Source: JAKZRT01 sp047518005
GTDB lineage: Bacteria; Pseudomonadota; Alphaproteobacteria; Rhodobacterales; Rhodobacteraceae
Length of the DNA: 16,906 nt
Reading direction: 5' to 3'
Assembly: GCA_047518005.1 (NCBI GenBank)
Contig: JAKZRT010000153.1
Coordinates: 1-16,906 of the forward strand
Positions within the stretch are counted from its first letter, which is position 1, and every line of letters begins with the position of its first letter. Positions 7,662 to 15,305 of this stretch are shown piece after piece. A program made the position numbers and the translations under genes. The notes below the pieces were generated by a model that searched no databases, was not told the origin of the DNA, and saw nothing but the letters and a program-made list of their open reading frames with translations.

Positions 7662-9203
7662 TCAGCTTTCCGGGGGCGCGCCGCCCCTGGCGGTCTGCGT
7701 GGCGATATAATCTTCCAGCGCGGCGACCCGCGCAGGGTCGGTCGCGGGCGGCGTCGCGGTGATGCGGTCCTGCCAGATTGCCGTGGCGCGCGTGGTGGCG
7801 TCGGGCGACCCGCGCTGGGACCAAGTGCCAAAATTGGCGTAATCATGCACAAGCGGCTCGTAGAATTCGCTGTCGTAGCGGTCCATTGTCTGCGCCGTCG
7901 CAAAGAAATGCCCGCCGGGTTGCACTTCGCGCAGGGCATCCAGCCCGATCTCGGGCGCGCCCGCCAATGTCGGGGTACAGAGTTCGCCGATCATCTGAAG
8001 AACCTCGGTATCGGTCACAAGCTTTTCATAAGACACTGTCAGGCCGCCCTCAAGCCAGCCCGCGGCATGAACCACGATGGTCGCGCCACCCAATATGCAC
8101 CCCCAGGTGCCCAACTGGGTTTCATTCGCGGCCTGCACATCGCCCGAGTTAGCCGCTGACCCGGAGGCCGAGCGCCACGGCAATCCGATCTTGCGTGCCA
8201 ACTGGCCGCCGACCAGCGAGGCGGTGAAATGTTCGGGCGTGCCGAAGACGGGCGCGCCCGACTTCATATCGACGTTCGAGGTGAAGGTCCCGTAGGTCAC
8301 CGGCGCGCCGGCGCGGGCAAGCTGCGTCAGGGCGATGGCGGCCAGCGCTTCGGCGTGGGACAGCGTCATCGCGCCCGCGACGGTGATCGGAGCCATCGCA
8401 CCCATCAGGGTGAACGGCGTGACGATCGATACCTGCCCGGCGCGGGCAAAGTCGATCAGTCCCATGGCCATCGGAATGTCGATCTGGCGCGGCGAATTGG
8501 TGTTGATGATGGTATAGCAATGCACGCCCGTATCGAAGTTTTCATCCGAAAGCCCGCGAAATACCTTCATCATTTCAAAGCTTTGCGCGACCTGACCGCG
8601 GCCACGCGAATAGATGAACGGCACCTTGTCCGAATAGGTCAGCATCGTTTGCATCATCCGATAATGGCGCAGGTTCGGTGCGATATTCTGGGGTTCCACC
8701 AGCGGCGGGACCATGTGGAGAACATCGAAGCTTTGAGTGAGACGCACAAGTTCGACAAAATCCTGGTCCGTGCCGGGGCGGCGGCCCCGGATCAGGTCGG
8801 TCGCATGGGGGCAGCCCGCGCCGGGCTGAAAGACCAGTTTGCCCAGCTCGAGCGTCAGGTCCCGGTGCCGCGCACCCGCCGTCAGGGCAATCGACTTTGG
8901 GGCGGTTGCCAGCGCTGCGGTGACAATTTCACGCCCGATCCAGACCATTTCGCTGGCCTCGTCGACCCGCGCGCCTGCCGCCCGAAAGAGCGCGCGTGCC
9001 TCGGGCAGCAGGACCTTAACCCCGAGGTCTTCCAGCGTGACCAGCGCCGCCTGGTGCATCGCCTCGATCCGGTCATCGGTGAAGGCGTTCATCACCGGAA
9101 AGGGGTTTTTCAATTGCCGGTAATTTGGCGTACGCTTGCTGAGCGGCGCGGCGGTGCGGACCGTTCGCCGTCGCCCGGAACGCACTGGCCGTTTGCCGCT
9201 CAT
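7662..9203 (-). CDS. MttB-superfamily (trimethylamine methyltransferase-like) protein, non-pyrrolysine
   Basis: This 513-residue member of the MttB superfamily belongs to enzymes that demethylate quaternary amines such as trimethylamine, glycine betaine, carnitine or proline betaine. Landmarks are an N-terminal helix IEAMHQAALVTLEDLGVKVL, then KSIALTAGARHRDL, GCPHATDLIRGRRPGT, VDMKSGAPVFGTPE (about 311-324) and ATIVVHAAGWLEGGLTVSYEKLV. The frame has no internal TAG, so it is a non-pyrrolysine type. The first 35 residues are strongly basic (RPVRSGRRRTVR), unusual but possibly a real extension. Its ATG overlaps the stop of the dehydrogenase gene as ATGA (9200-9203), implying translational coupling. 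No corrinoid protein or corrinoid methyltransferase gene is near, although studied MttB relatives need one. Substrate is not decidable here. Confidence 0.9.
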   Translation of the reverse strand: MSGKRPVRSGRRRTVRTAAPLSKRTPNYRQLKNPFPVMNAFTDDRIEAMHQAALVTLEDLGVKVLLPEARALFRAAGARVDEASEMVWIGREIVTAALATAPKSIALTAGARHRDLTLELGKLVFQPGAGCPHATDLIRGRRPGTDQDFVELVRLTQSFDVLHMVPPLVEPQNIAPNLRHYRMMQTMLTYSDKVPFIYSRGRGQVAQSFEMMKVFRGLSDENFDTGVHCYTIINTNSPRQIDIPMAMGLIDFARAGQVSIVTPFTLMGAMAPITVAGAMTLSHAEALAAIALTQLARAGAPVTYGTFTSNVDMKSGAPVFGTPEHFTASLVGGQLARKIGLPWRSASGSAANSGDVQAANETQLGTWGCILGGATIVVHAAGWLEGGLTVSYEKLVTDTEVLQMIGELCTPTLAGAPEIGLDALREVQPGGHFFATAQTMDRYDSEFYEPLVHDYANFGTWSQRGSPDATTRATAIWQDRITATPPATDPARVAALEDYIATQTARGGAPPES

Positions 9204-11605
9204 CCGCGCATGGCTTTGCCGGTCGGATCATGGGGCGACGGCGAGAGAACCCGCGCGGCGCATTCCTTGCCGACCACGTGAACGCGCAACGCGGTGCCCG
9301 GTGTCGCCAGATCGGTGTCGATCAGCGCCATGCCAAGCGATTTTTCGACCATACGGCCGTAGCCGCCCGAGGTGATGAACCCCACTTTGCGCCCGCCCGA
9401 CCAGACCGGTTCATAGCCGCTGACATCGGCATCCGCGCTGTCGATCTCAAGCGTGATCTGGCGGCGCGCAGGGCCATTGCCGTCGCGTTCCTGGATCGCC
9501 GCCGCGCGCCCGATAAAATCGCCCTTCGACCAGTCGATCCAGCGGTCCATCCCGGTCATGCCCGGCGTATATTCCTGACGAAATTCGGCCGACCAGATGC
9601 CGAACGACTTTTCCAGCCGCAGTGAAAGCATCGCGTTGAAGCCGTATTCGCGAATTTCCTGATCCGCGCCCGCTTCCAAAAGCAACCGGCGCAACGCGAT
9701 ATGGTCGCCATAGCGGCAGTTGATCTCGTACCCCAGCTCGCCCGTGACTGACATCCGGGCGACGCGCGTGCGCATCAGGCCAATGTCGAAGTCACCGCAG
9801 CCCATGAACGGCAGCGCACCGATATTTGTATCGGTCAGCTTTTCGATGACCGCGCGCGACCGCGGGCCGGAAAGCGAAAAGCCACAGTAGTCTTCGCCAA
9901 GATCGCGGACCGTGACGCCACCATCCAGATGGTCGTTGAACCAGCGCATGTGCCAGGCGCGCAGGTAATATGATCCCATGATCCAAAAGGTCCCGTCGCC
10001 CCAGTTGAGCAGGGTCAGATCACCCTTCAACCGCCCGTTTTCGGCCAGCATTGGGGCCAGTCGCGCGCGGCCCGGACCGGGAATTTTCGAGGCCATCAGC
10101 CGGTCAAGCCAAGCCGCCGCATTGGGACCCGAAACCTGGTACCGCGAAAATCCGGTGATATCGAGAAGCCCAACCTTGGTCCGCACATGGCGGCATTCGT
10201 CGCCGACAATTTCGAACGCATTCGACCGCTTCAGCGTCGGCGTTTCCTCAAACCCCTTGGGCGCGAAATAAAGCGGAGTTTCCAGGTCCCAACTGACCCC
10301 CCATTTGGCACCCGCGTCGCGCATCGCATCGTGCGCCGGGGCCATTTTCAAGGGCCGCCCCGCCCAAAGCTGTTCGTTGGGATAGGTCATCACGAACCGG
10401 CGCGAATAAAACTGTCCGGTGGTCGCTTTGATGTACTCCTTATTCTCAGCAAAACGCCCGTAACGCGCCACGTCCATCGGCCAGGCGTCCGCCTCGGGCT
10501 CGCCCTCGATCATCCATTCGGCCAGCGTCTTGCCGACCCCGCCGCCCTGCAGGAACCCGGCCATCACCGCGCAGGCGCACCAATAGCCGCGCTTGCCCGG
10601 CACCGGCCCGACCAGCGGGTTGCCGTCGGGCGAAAAAGTGAAGGCCCCGTTGACCCAGGTTTTGACGCCGACCTCCTGCAACGCCGGATAGCGGTTGAAC
10701 CCCATGATCAGCTCGTTCTCGATGCGATCCGTGTCCTCCTGAAACAGCTCCATCCCATAGTCCCACGGCGCGCCGTCCATCGCCCAGTGTTCGTGGTCGA
10801 CCTCGTAGATGCCCAGCAACACGCCTTTCTGGTCCTGGCGCAGATAGGTGAACCCCTCGAGATCAACAGTAAGCGGTATCTCGAAATCCAGCTCTTCCAG
10901 AAGCGGGATCGTGTCCGAGATCAGGTAATGGTGCTTGAGCGGGCTGACCGGCAGTTCGACCCCCGCCATCCGACCGACCTGCTTGGCCCAGAGGCCCGCC
11001 GCATTGACCACGTGTTCGGCGTGGATCGTGCCGTTCTCGGTGACAACTTCCCAACCATCGGCGGTCTGGTTCAATTCGAGCACGCGGTTGTGCTCGATGA
11101 CCTCGGCCCCGCGTATTTTTGCCGCCGTTGCATAGGCATGCACCGTCCCGGTGGTATCGACGTACCCCTCGCGGTCGGCCCACATCGCCCCAAGAACGCC
11201 CTCGGTCGACATGATCGGACACCGCTTTTGGGCTTCTTTCGGGGTCATCAGTTCGCAATCATCGATGCCGATGGACTGGAAAATGCGATAATTCGCCTGC
11301 AGCCACTGCCACCGCTCGGGCGTGCCCGCCAGGGTCAGGCCCCCGGTCATGTGCAGGCCGATGTCCTGGCCGGATTCCTTGCTGATTTCCTTTAGCAGAT
11401 CAAGGGTATAGGCCTGAAGTGCCGCCATGTTCGGGTCAGCGTTCAGCGCGTGCACACCGCCCGCCGCGTGCCAGGAAGACCCTGCCGTCAGCACCGAGCG
11501 TTCGATCAGGGCGACATCTTTCCAGCCAAATTTGGCCAGATGATAGAGCACCGAGGCACCCACCACCCCGCCGCCGATCACGACACCTCTGTAGTGCGAT
11601 TTCAC
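9200..11605 (-). CDS. Dimethylglycine/sarcosine dehydrogenase-like FAD-GcvT fusion protein
   Basis: This 801-residue fusion has an N-terminal FAD-dependent DAO domain (about 1-380), an FAO_M linker (about 385-440, YSRRFVMTYPNEQLWAGRPLK split by the family pattern) and a C-terminal GcvT aminomethyltransferase domain with its barrel end (about 440-795). The Rossmann motif is GGGVVG at 11-16. His46 in SSWHAAGG matches the histidine that carries covalent FAD in dimethylglycine and sarcosine dehydrogenases. VGLLDITGFSRYQVSGPNA, GELGYEI and GGRKVGFITSGGYG mark the folate-binding part. Such proteins oxidise N-methyl groups and pass formaldehyde to tetrahydrofolate as 5,10-methylene-THF. The start is a GTG at 11605 with GGGAGG about 6 nt upstream. 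It is the first gene of the operon with the MttB-like protein and the second flavoenzyme. Dimethylglycine, sarcosine or another N-methyl amine are possible substrates. Confidence 0.92.
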   Translation of the reverse strand: MKSHYRGVVIGGGVVGASVLYHLAKFGWKDVALIERSVLTAGSSWHAAGGVHALNADPNMAALQAYTLDLLKEISKESGQDIGLHMTGGLTLAGTPERWQWLQANYRIFQSIGIDDCELMTPKEAQKRCPIMSTEGVLGAMWADREGYVDTTGTVHAYATAAKIRGAEVIEHNRVLELNQTADGWEVVTENGTIHAEHVVNAAGLWAKQVGRMAGVELPVSPLKHHYLISDTIPLLEELDFEIPLTVDLEGFTYLRQDQKGVLLGIYEVDHEHWAMDGAPWDYGMELFQEDTDRIENELIMGFNRYPALQEVGVKTWVNGAFTFSPDGNPLVGPVPGKRGYWCACAVMAGFLQGGGVGKTLAEWMIEGEPEADAWPMDVARYGRFAENKEYIKATTGQFYSRRFVMTYPNEQLWAGRPLKMAPAHDAMRDAGAKWGVSWDLETPLYFAPKGFEETPTLKRSNAFEIVGDECRHVRTKVGLLDITGFSRYQVSGPNAAAWLDRLMASKIPGPGRARLAPMLAENGRLKGDLTLLNWGDGTFWIMGSYYLRAWHMRWFNDHLDGGVTVRDLGEDYCGFSLSGPRSRAVIEKLTDTNIGALPFMGCGDFDIGLMRTRVARMSVTGELGYEINCRYGDHIALRRLLLEAGADQEIREYGFNAMLSLRLEKSFGIWSAEFRQEYTPGMTGMDRWIDWSKGDFIGRAAAIQERDGNGPARRQITLEIDSADADVSGYEPVWSGGRKVGFITSGGYGRMVEKSLGMALIDTDLATPGTALRVHVVGKECAARVLSPSPHDPTGKAMRG

Positions 11606-11731
11606 GGCTGCCTCCCGCGCCCGGTCCCCTGCAAAGCCTATGGGCGCACCGACTGGCGCGGTGCTCTGTCCGCGACAGATTGCGGCCCACCCGCGCCCAG
11701 CAACCGCGACATGTTACCGCTAACCGAGGCG

Positions 11732-11759
11732 TTGATATGGCGCGCGCGCCTGATATAGA
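11732..11759 (+). promoter_or_regulatory. Sigma-70-type promoter candidate for enolase
   Basis: TTGATA (11732-11737) and TATAGA (11754-11759) are spaced by 16 bp, with 5 of 6 and 4 of 6 matches to the consensus hexamers. They end 26 bp before the enolase ATG, giving a predicted leader of about 20 nt. The spacer is a run of alternating GC. The location in the only gap between the divergent operon and eno supports it. Confidence 0.55.
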
Positions 11760-11785
11760 GGCCGCAAACCTGCCCGGAGTACGCC

Positions 11786-13060
11786 ATGAGCACGATCATC
11801 GACATCCACGCCCGCGAAATTCTCGACAGCCGCGGCAACCCGACCGTCGAAGTGGACGTGATCCTGGAAGACGGGACCATGGGCCGCGCGGCGGTGCCTT
11901 CGGGGGCGTCGACAGGCGCCTACGAAGCAGTCGAAAAGCGCGATGGTGACCAGCGCCGATACAAGGGAAAGGGCGTTCTGGCGGCGATTGAGGCTGTCAA
12001 CGGCGAGATCGCCGAGATGCTGGAAGGCTATGATGCGACCGAACAGGAAGCCATCGACGCCGCGATGTGCGACCTGGATGGCACCCCCAACAAGGCGCGC
12101 CTTGGGGCCAATGCGATATTGGGGGTCAGTCTGGCCACGGCCAAGGCAGCGGCGGATTTCTCGATGCAACCGCTCTACCGCTATGTCGGCGGCACTGCGG
12201 CGCGGGTGTTGCCGGTGCCGATGATGAACATCATCAATGGCGGGCAACACGCCGACAACCCGATCGACATTCAGGAGTTCATGGTCATGCCGGTGGCCGC
12301 TGCCAATATCCGCGAGGCGGTGCGGGTGGGGGCAGAGATTTTTCACACACTCGAGGGCGAACTCAGCGCCGCCGGACTGGCCACCGGCATCGGCGACGAG
12401 GGCGGATTTGCCCCCAACATCGCCTCGACCCGGCAAGCGCTGGATTTCGTGCTGCGCTCGATCGAAAAGGCCGGTTACAAACCCGGCGACGAGGTGATGC
12501 TGGCGCTCGATTGTGCGGCCACCGAGTACTTCAAGAACGGCGCTTATGTTCTTGCCGGAGAACACAAAACACTTACGCCAGATGAAAATATCGCCTATCT
12601 TTCTGCCCTCGTTGACGACTATCCTATCGTCTCGATCGAGGACGGTTGTTCGGAAGATGACTGGGACGGATGGAAGGCGCTGACCGACAGGCTTGGCGAC
12701 CGCGTCCAGCTGGTCGGCGACGATCTTTTCGTCACCAACCCCGAACGCCTCGCGCGCGGCATCGAGCAGGGCTGCGCCAACTCGCTATTGGTCAAGGTGA
12801 ACCAGATCGGCACGCTTTCCGAGACCCTGCGCGCCGTCGATATGGCGCACCGGGCGCGCATGACTTGCGTCATGTCCCACCGGTCGGGCGAAACCGAAGA
12901 CGCCACCATCGCCGATCTGGCCGTGGCCACCAACTGCGGCCAGATAAAAACCGGATCGCTCAGCCGTTCGGACCGACTGGCGAAATACAACCAGCTGATC
13001 CGCATCGAAGAAATTCTGGGCGAAAGCGCCACCTACGCGGGCCGGTCGATCCTGCGCTGA
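11786..13060 (+). CDS. eno: Enolase (phosphopyruvate hydratase)
   Basis: This full-length 424-residue enolase interconverts 2-phosphoglycerate and phosphoenolpyruvate in glycolysis and gluconeogenesis, in the cytoplasm and with Mg2+. The start IIDIHAREILDSRGNPTVEVD is typical. GDEGGFAPN carries the catalytic Glu. LALDCAATEYF, SIEDGCSEDDWDGW and LVGDDLFVTN supply the three metal-binding acids. LVKVNQIGT holds the catalytic Lys, and SHRSGETED plus the C-terminal SRSDRLAKYNQLIRIEEILG complete the family pattern. GGAG lies 7 nt before the ATG, and a promoter candidate lies just upstream. No key residue is missing. The gene is monocistronic as far as can be seen: the next gene starts 138 bp later, with its own strong ribosome-binding site. 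Confidence 0.98.
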   Translation: MSTIIDIHAREILDSRGNPTVEVDVILEDGTMGRAAVPSGASTGAYEAVEKRDGDQRRYKGKGVLAAIEAVNGEIAEMLEGYDATEQEAIDAAMCDLDGTPNKARLGANAILGVSLATAKAAADFSMQPLYRYVGGTAARVLPVPMMNIINGGQHADNPIDIQEFMVMPVAAANIREAVRVGAEIFHTLEGELSAAGLATGIGDEGGFAPNIASTRQALDFVLRSIEKAGYKPGDEVMLALDCAATEYFKNGAYVLAGEHKTLTPDENIAYLSALVDDYPIVSIEDGCSEDDWDGWKALTDRLGDRVQLVGDDLFVTNPERLARGIEQGCANSLLVKVNQIGTLSETLRAVDMAHRARMTCVMSHRSGETEDATIADLAVATNCGQIKTGSLSRSDRLAKYNQLIRIEEILGESATYAGRSILR

Positions 13061-13198
13061 TTGCGTAGAACCCCGTCTAATCCAGCCCATGCAGCGGGGC
13101 CTTTCAGGCCAAAACTCGCCAAACGCGAACTTCCGGCTTCGCGATTTCGGCTTATGCGTGTAATATTCCAACGTTGAGAAAATTCAGGAGGCGAGGCA

Positions 13199-14092
13199 AT
13201 GCAATTTTGTCATGTAGTCCTGACGATTGTTGAAGTCTTTATTACAGCCGTCATTCAGGTCGTTCGTGAAATTGTCCGGACCGTCTGCGAATGGGTCACA
13301 GCGGTAATTCGCACAGTTCGGGAAGTTGTCGAAAGGGTTTGCACCTGGCTGCCCTGGCCGCTGAGTGCGCTTTGTAATCTGGTCACAAGACTTATCGAAG
13401 TGATCGAGACCATCACCGAATGGGTCTGCCGCGAAATCATCGACCGCATCTTTGAATGGATCGAGATCATCATTCGCTATGTGTTCTACATTTTTCGGTG
13501 GATTTGCTGGATTATCGACTGGATTCCCCGGTTTGTGCTTGATCTTTTGCCCTGCCTTATTGGCGTCAATGTCCCAAAAGGCATCCGCATCCAGGTGAAA
13601 ATTTTAAGATACGGCGACGAAGAGGCCGAGGATCTGACAACCGTAGAACGTCAAATAGCGGTCTCGGACCGGGTGCTGCGCGCTGAATGCAACGTCCGTC
13701 TGGTGGTCACTGGCATCGAATTTCTCAATGCGCCGAACCGAATGCGCACTTTCGACTGCGGCGCCGGTGGCCTTTTTTCTGCCCAGCACGTGTTCTTTGA
13801 ACGTAATGCGCGCCGGGGGATCGGGCGGCTGTCGCCGACAATCACGGTCTATTACATCGAAGACATCACCAACGCGCGCGGATGCCACATTCCACGTACC
13901 GATTACGTCGTGCTTGACCGCGAAGCGTCGGACGATTCGCTGGCGCACGAACTGGGCCATGCCGGTGACCTGACCCACAGCGAAGACACCACCAATCTGA
14001 TGAACACGCCGTCGCGCACTGCATCGAACCTGACCCGCTGGCAATGTTGTCTGATCCGCTCATCGCGGATCGCCAGCATTCTGGAAGGCTAG
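13199..14092 (+). CDS. Putative metzincin-like zinc metalloprotease with repeated amphipathic helical N-terminus
   Basis: I do not recognise this 297-residue protein as a named family. Residues 1-120 are almost wholly V/I/W/C/R/E-rich helix without a normal signal peptide, including an 18-residue repeat with C-x-W at 30-32 and 48-50, then WLPWPLSALCN, and a Trp-rich stretch at 86-112 that looks membrane-binding. Residues 125-297 look globular. TVYYIEDI is followed by DYVVLD and AHELGHAGDLTHSEDTTNLMN: His250, Glu251, His254 and His260 form HExxHxxxxxH, and Met268 in NLM could be the Met-turn of a metzincin. The usual Gly of HExxHxxGxxH is shifted one place (G256, D257). It has 12 cysteines, including CC at 283-284. 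The start has a near-ideal AGGAGG 7 nt upstream. The first 63 bases are only about 40% GC, well below the neighbours, hinting at transfer. A zinc protease acting at a membrane is the best guess; substrate and location are unknown. Confidence 0.75.
   Translation: MQFCHVVLTIVEVFITAVIQVVREIVRTVCEWVTAVIRTVREVVERVCTWLPWPLSALCNLVTRLIEVIETITEWVCREIIDRIFEWIEIIIRYVFYIFRWICWIIDWIPRFVLDLLPCLIGVNVPKGIRIQVKILRYGDEEAEDLTTVERQIAVSDRVLRAECNVRLVVTGIEFLNAPNRMRTFDCGAGGLFSAQHVFFERNARRGIGRLSPTITVYYIEDITNARGCHIPRTDYVVLDREASDDSLAHELGHAGDLTHSEDTTNLMNTPSRTASNLTRWQCCLIRSSRIASILEG
13262..13369 (+). repeat. Two 54-bp coding repeats (18-residue helical unit)
   Basis: Codons 22-39 and 40-57 of the metzincin-like gene encode two units starting VREIVRTVCEW and VREVVERVCTW. 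R, E, V, C and W recur exactly 18 residues apart. Cys59 and Cys77 continue the 18-residue spacing, so the pattern may extend. Eighteen residues equal five alpha-helical turns, which puts the C and W side chains on one face. DNA identity is only partial, so the duplication is old or constrained at protein level. Confidence 0.6.
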
Positions 14093-14119
14093 GCCGCGAA
14101 CTGCGGGCCCGGGCCCCGC

Positions 14120-14142
14120 AAAAAGCGGTCCGGGCGCGCCGC
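14120..14142 (-). terminator. Weak intrinsic terminator candidate after anmK
   Basis: Reading the minus strand just after the anmK stop, GCGG and CCGC can pair as a 4-bp GC stem, followed by TTTTT. The stem is short and the loop is 10 nt. A second GC-rich hairpin (14102-14107 with 14115-14120, TGCGGG/CCCGCA) lies next to it and may serve the convergent gene. Low confidence. Confidence 0.3.
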
Positions 14143-14149
14143 AACCAGG

Positions 14150-15244
14150 TCACACCCGGCTCAGCGTCCCCCCCGCCACCGGGGCAGGCACACCGGTGGT
14201 GCTTGGTGCCGAAGTAGGCAGTCCGCGCAAGACCCGCACCGCCAGATGGGCAAACGCCTGCGCTTCCAGCATATCGCCGTCCAGCCCCGCCGCCTCGACC
14301 GGATCAACCGGACAATCCGCCCCCGCCGCCAGCATGTTCATCAGCGTCTTGTTCAGCCGCCCGCCGCCCGAGACCAAAATCCGCGCCGGCGGGGCGGGGC
14401 AGTGGGCGAGCCCCTGAACCACCGCCCCGGCGCTGATCGCGCACAGCGTCGCCAGAGCATCGGGCGTGCCAAGAGGCGAAACCGCCAACGCAAGATCCTC
14501 AAAATCAGATCGGTCCAGCGATTTGGGCGGAACTTTCAGGAAATATCCGCGATCGAGTGCGGCTTCCATGATCGCCTGATCAACCCGGCCCCGCGCGGCC
14601 AATACCCCGGCCTTGTCATAGTCCTGCCCTTCACGGCCGCGCATCAGGTCGTCAAGCGGCGCATTGGCGGGACCGGTGTCGAATGCCATGAGCGCGCCTG
14701 CCTGGTCAGGCCGATCTTTGGACGGGTCAACCCAGGTCAGATTTCCGACCCCGCCGAGGTTCAGAAACGCCAGCGGAGCGGACGCCCCCATCCACAGGGC
14801 CAGCGCAAAGTGATAAAACGGTGCCAGCGGTGCGCCCTGCCCGCCAAGCGCAACATCCGCGGTGCGAAAATCCCAAACCACTTGCACACCGAGCGCTTCG
14901 GCCAGCGCGCGGCCCTCGCCCGCCTGATGGGTGCCGCGTCCATGGGGTTCGTGGGCCAGTGTCTGGCCGTGAAATCCGACCAGTTCGGACCCCTCGAAGC
15001 CCGACAAAAGCCCGATATGGACATTTTCAACGACACGCGCTGCGGCCTCGGCACGGCTGTCCCCGGGCCAGGTGCCCTGCGCGGCCCGCAACACCGCGCG
15101 CTCGGCCTCGGAAAACGCCGCATAACCGGTTGATCCGAAACCAAAAATCCTTTCGCCATCGGTCTGTAACAGGGCCGCGTCCACCCCGTCCATCGACGTG
15201 CCTGACATCGCGCCCAAGGCCCAGATTGCGCTGCCGCTCTTCAT
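14150..15244 (-). CDS. anmK: Anhydro-N-acetylmuramic acid kinase AnmK
   Basis: This 364-residue cytosolic kinase opens the anhydro ring of 1,6-anhydro-MurNAc and phosphorylates it to MurNAc-6-phosphate in peptidoglycan recycling. Motifs in order: GAMSGTSMDGVDAALL with the ATP loop GTSMDG at 15-20, GFHGQTLAHEP (HGQT at 92-95), DFRTADVALGGQGAPLAPFYH (the Asp near 130 matches the catalytic base), LNLGGVGNLTW at about 162-172, AFDTGPAN at 187-194, and ILVSGGGRLNKTLM near the C-terminus. The ATG at 15244 has GAGGGAAAGAG just upstream and begins right before the first beta strand; an upstream ATG at 15307 would add 21 unlikely residues. It is divergent from tyrS with 61 bp between starts. Length is normal for the family, and no defect is visible. 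Confidence 0.96.
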   Translation of the reverse strand: MKSGSAIWALGAMSGTSMDGVDAALLQTDGERIFGFGSTGYAAFSEAERAVLRAAQGTWPGDSRAEAAARVVENVHIGLLSGFEGSELVGFHGQTLAHEPHGRGTHQAGEGRALAEALGVQVVWDFRTADVALGGQGAPLAPFYHFALALWMGASAPLAFLNLGGVGNLTWVDPSKDRPDQAGALMAFDTGPANAPLDDLMRGREGQDYDKAGVLAARGRVDQAIMEAALDRGYFLKVPPKSLDRSDFEDLALAVSPLGTPDALATLCAISAGAVVQGLAHCPAPPARILVSGGGRLNKTLMNMLAAGADCPVDPVEAAGLDGDMLEAQAFAHLAVRVLRGLPTSAPSTTGVPAPVAGGTLSRV

Positions 15245-15268
15245 CTCTTTCCCTCGACCCGGCCCGCC

Positions 15269-15276
15269 GTTATAAG
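15269..15276. promoter_or_regulatory. Palindromic TTATAA, possible shared -10 box of divergent anmK and tyrS
   Basis: In the 61-bp gap, GTTATAAG gives TATAAG on the + strand (15271-15276, 30 bp before the tyrS ATG) and TATAAC on the - strand (15274-15269, 25 bp before the anmK ATG). Each matches the -10 consensus at 5 of 6 bases. Predicted leaders would be about 18-23 nt. No good -35 hexamer is seen for either (TTTCCC at 15248-15253 is the best for tyrS). Confidence 0.4.
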
Positions 15277-15305
15277 GCCGCGCAAACATCATGGACGACC
15301 CCGGC

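Noticed and set aside
8229..9281. 350-residue open frame on the plus strand
   Set aside because: It is antisense to the MttB-like gene, rich in R, H and G, and shows no recognisable domain.
10187..11395. 402-residue open frame on the plus strand
   Set aside because: It is antisense to the FAD-GcvT dehydrogenase, which has unambiguous motifs. The frame is typical of GC-rich antisense shadows.
13098..13110. GGCCT-TTC-AGGCC hairpin after enolase as a terminator
   Set aside because: The stem is only 5 bp, the loop 3 nt, and it is followed by AAAA rather than a T-run on the transcribed strand.
13161..13166. TAATAT as a -10 box for the metzincin-like gene
   Set aside because: No acceptable -35 hexamer occurs 16-18 bp upstream (TTCGCG) and the extended TGn is not in register, so it was not listed as a promoter.
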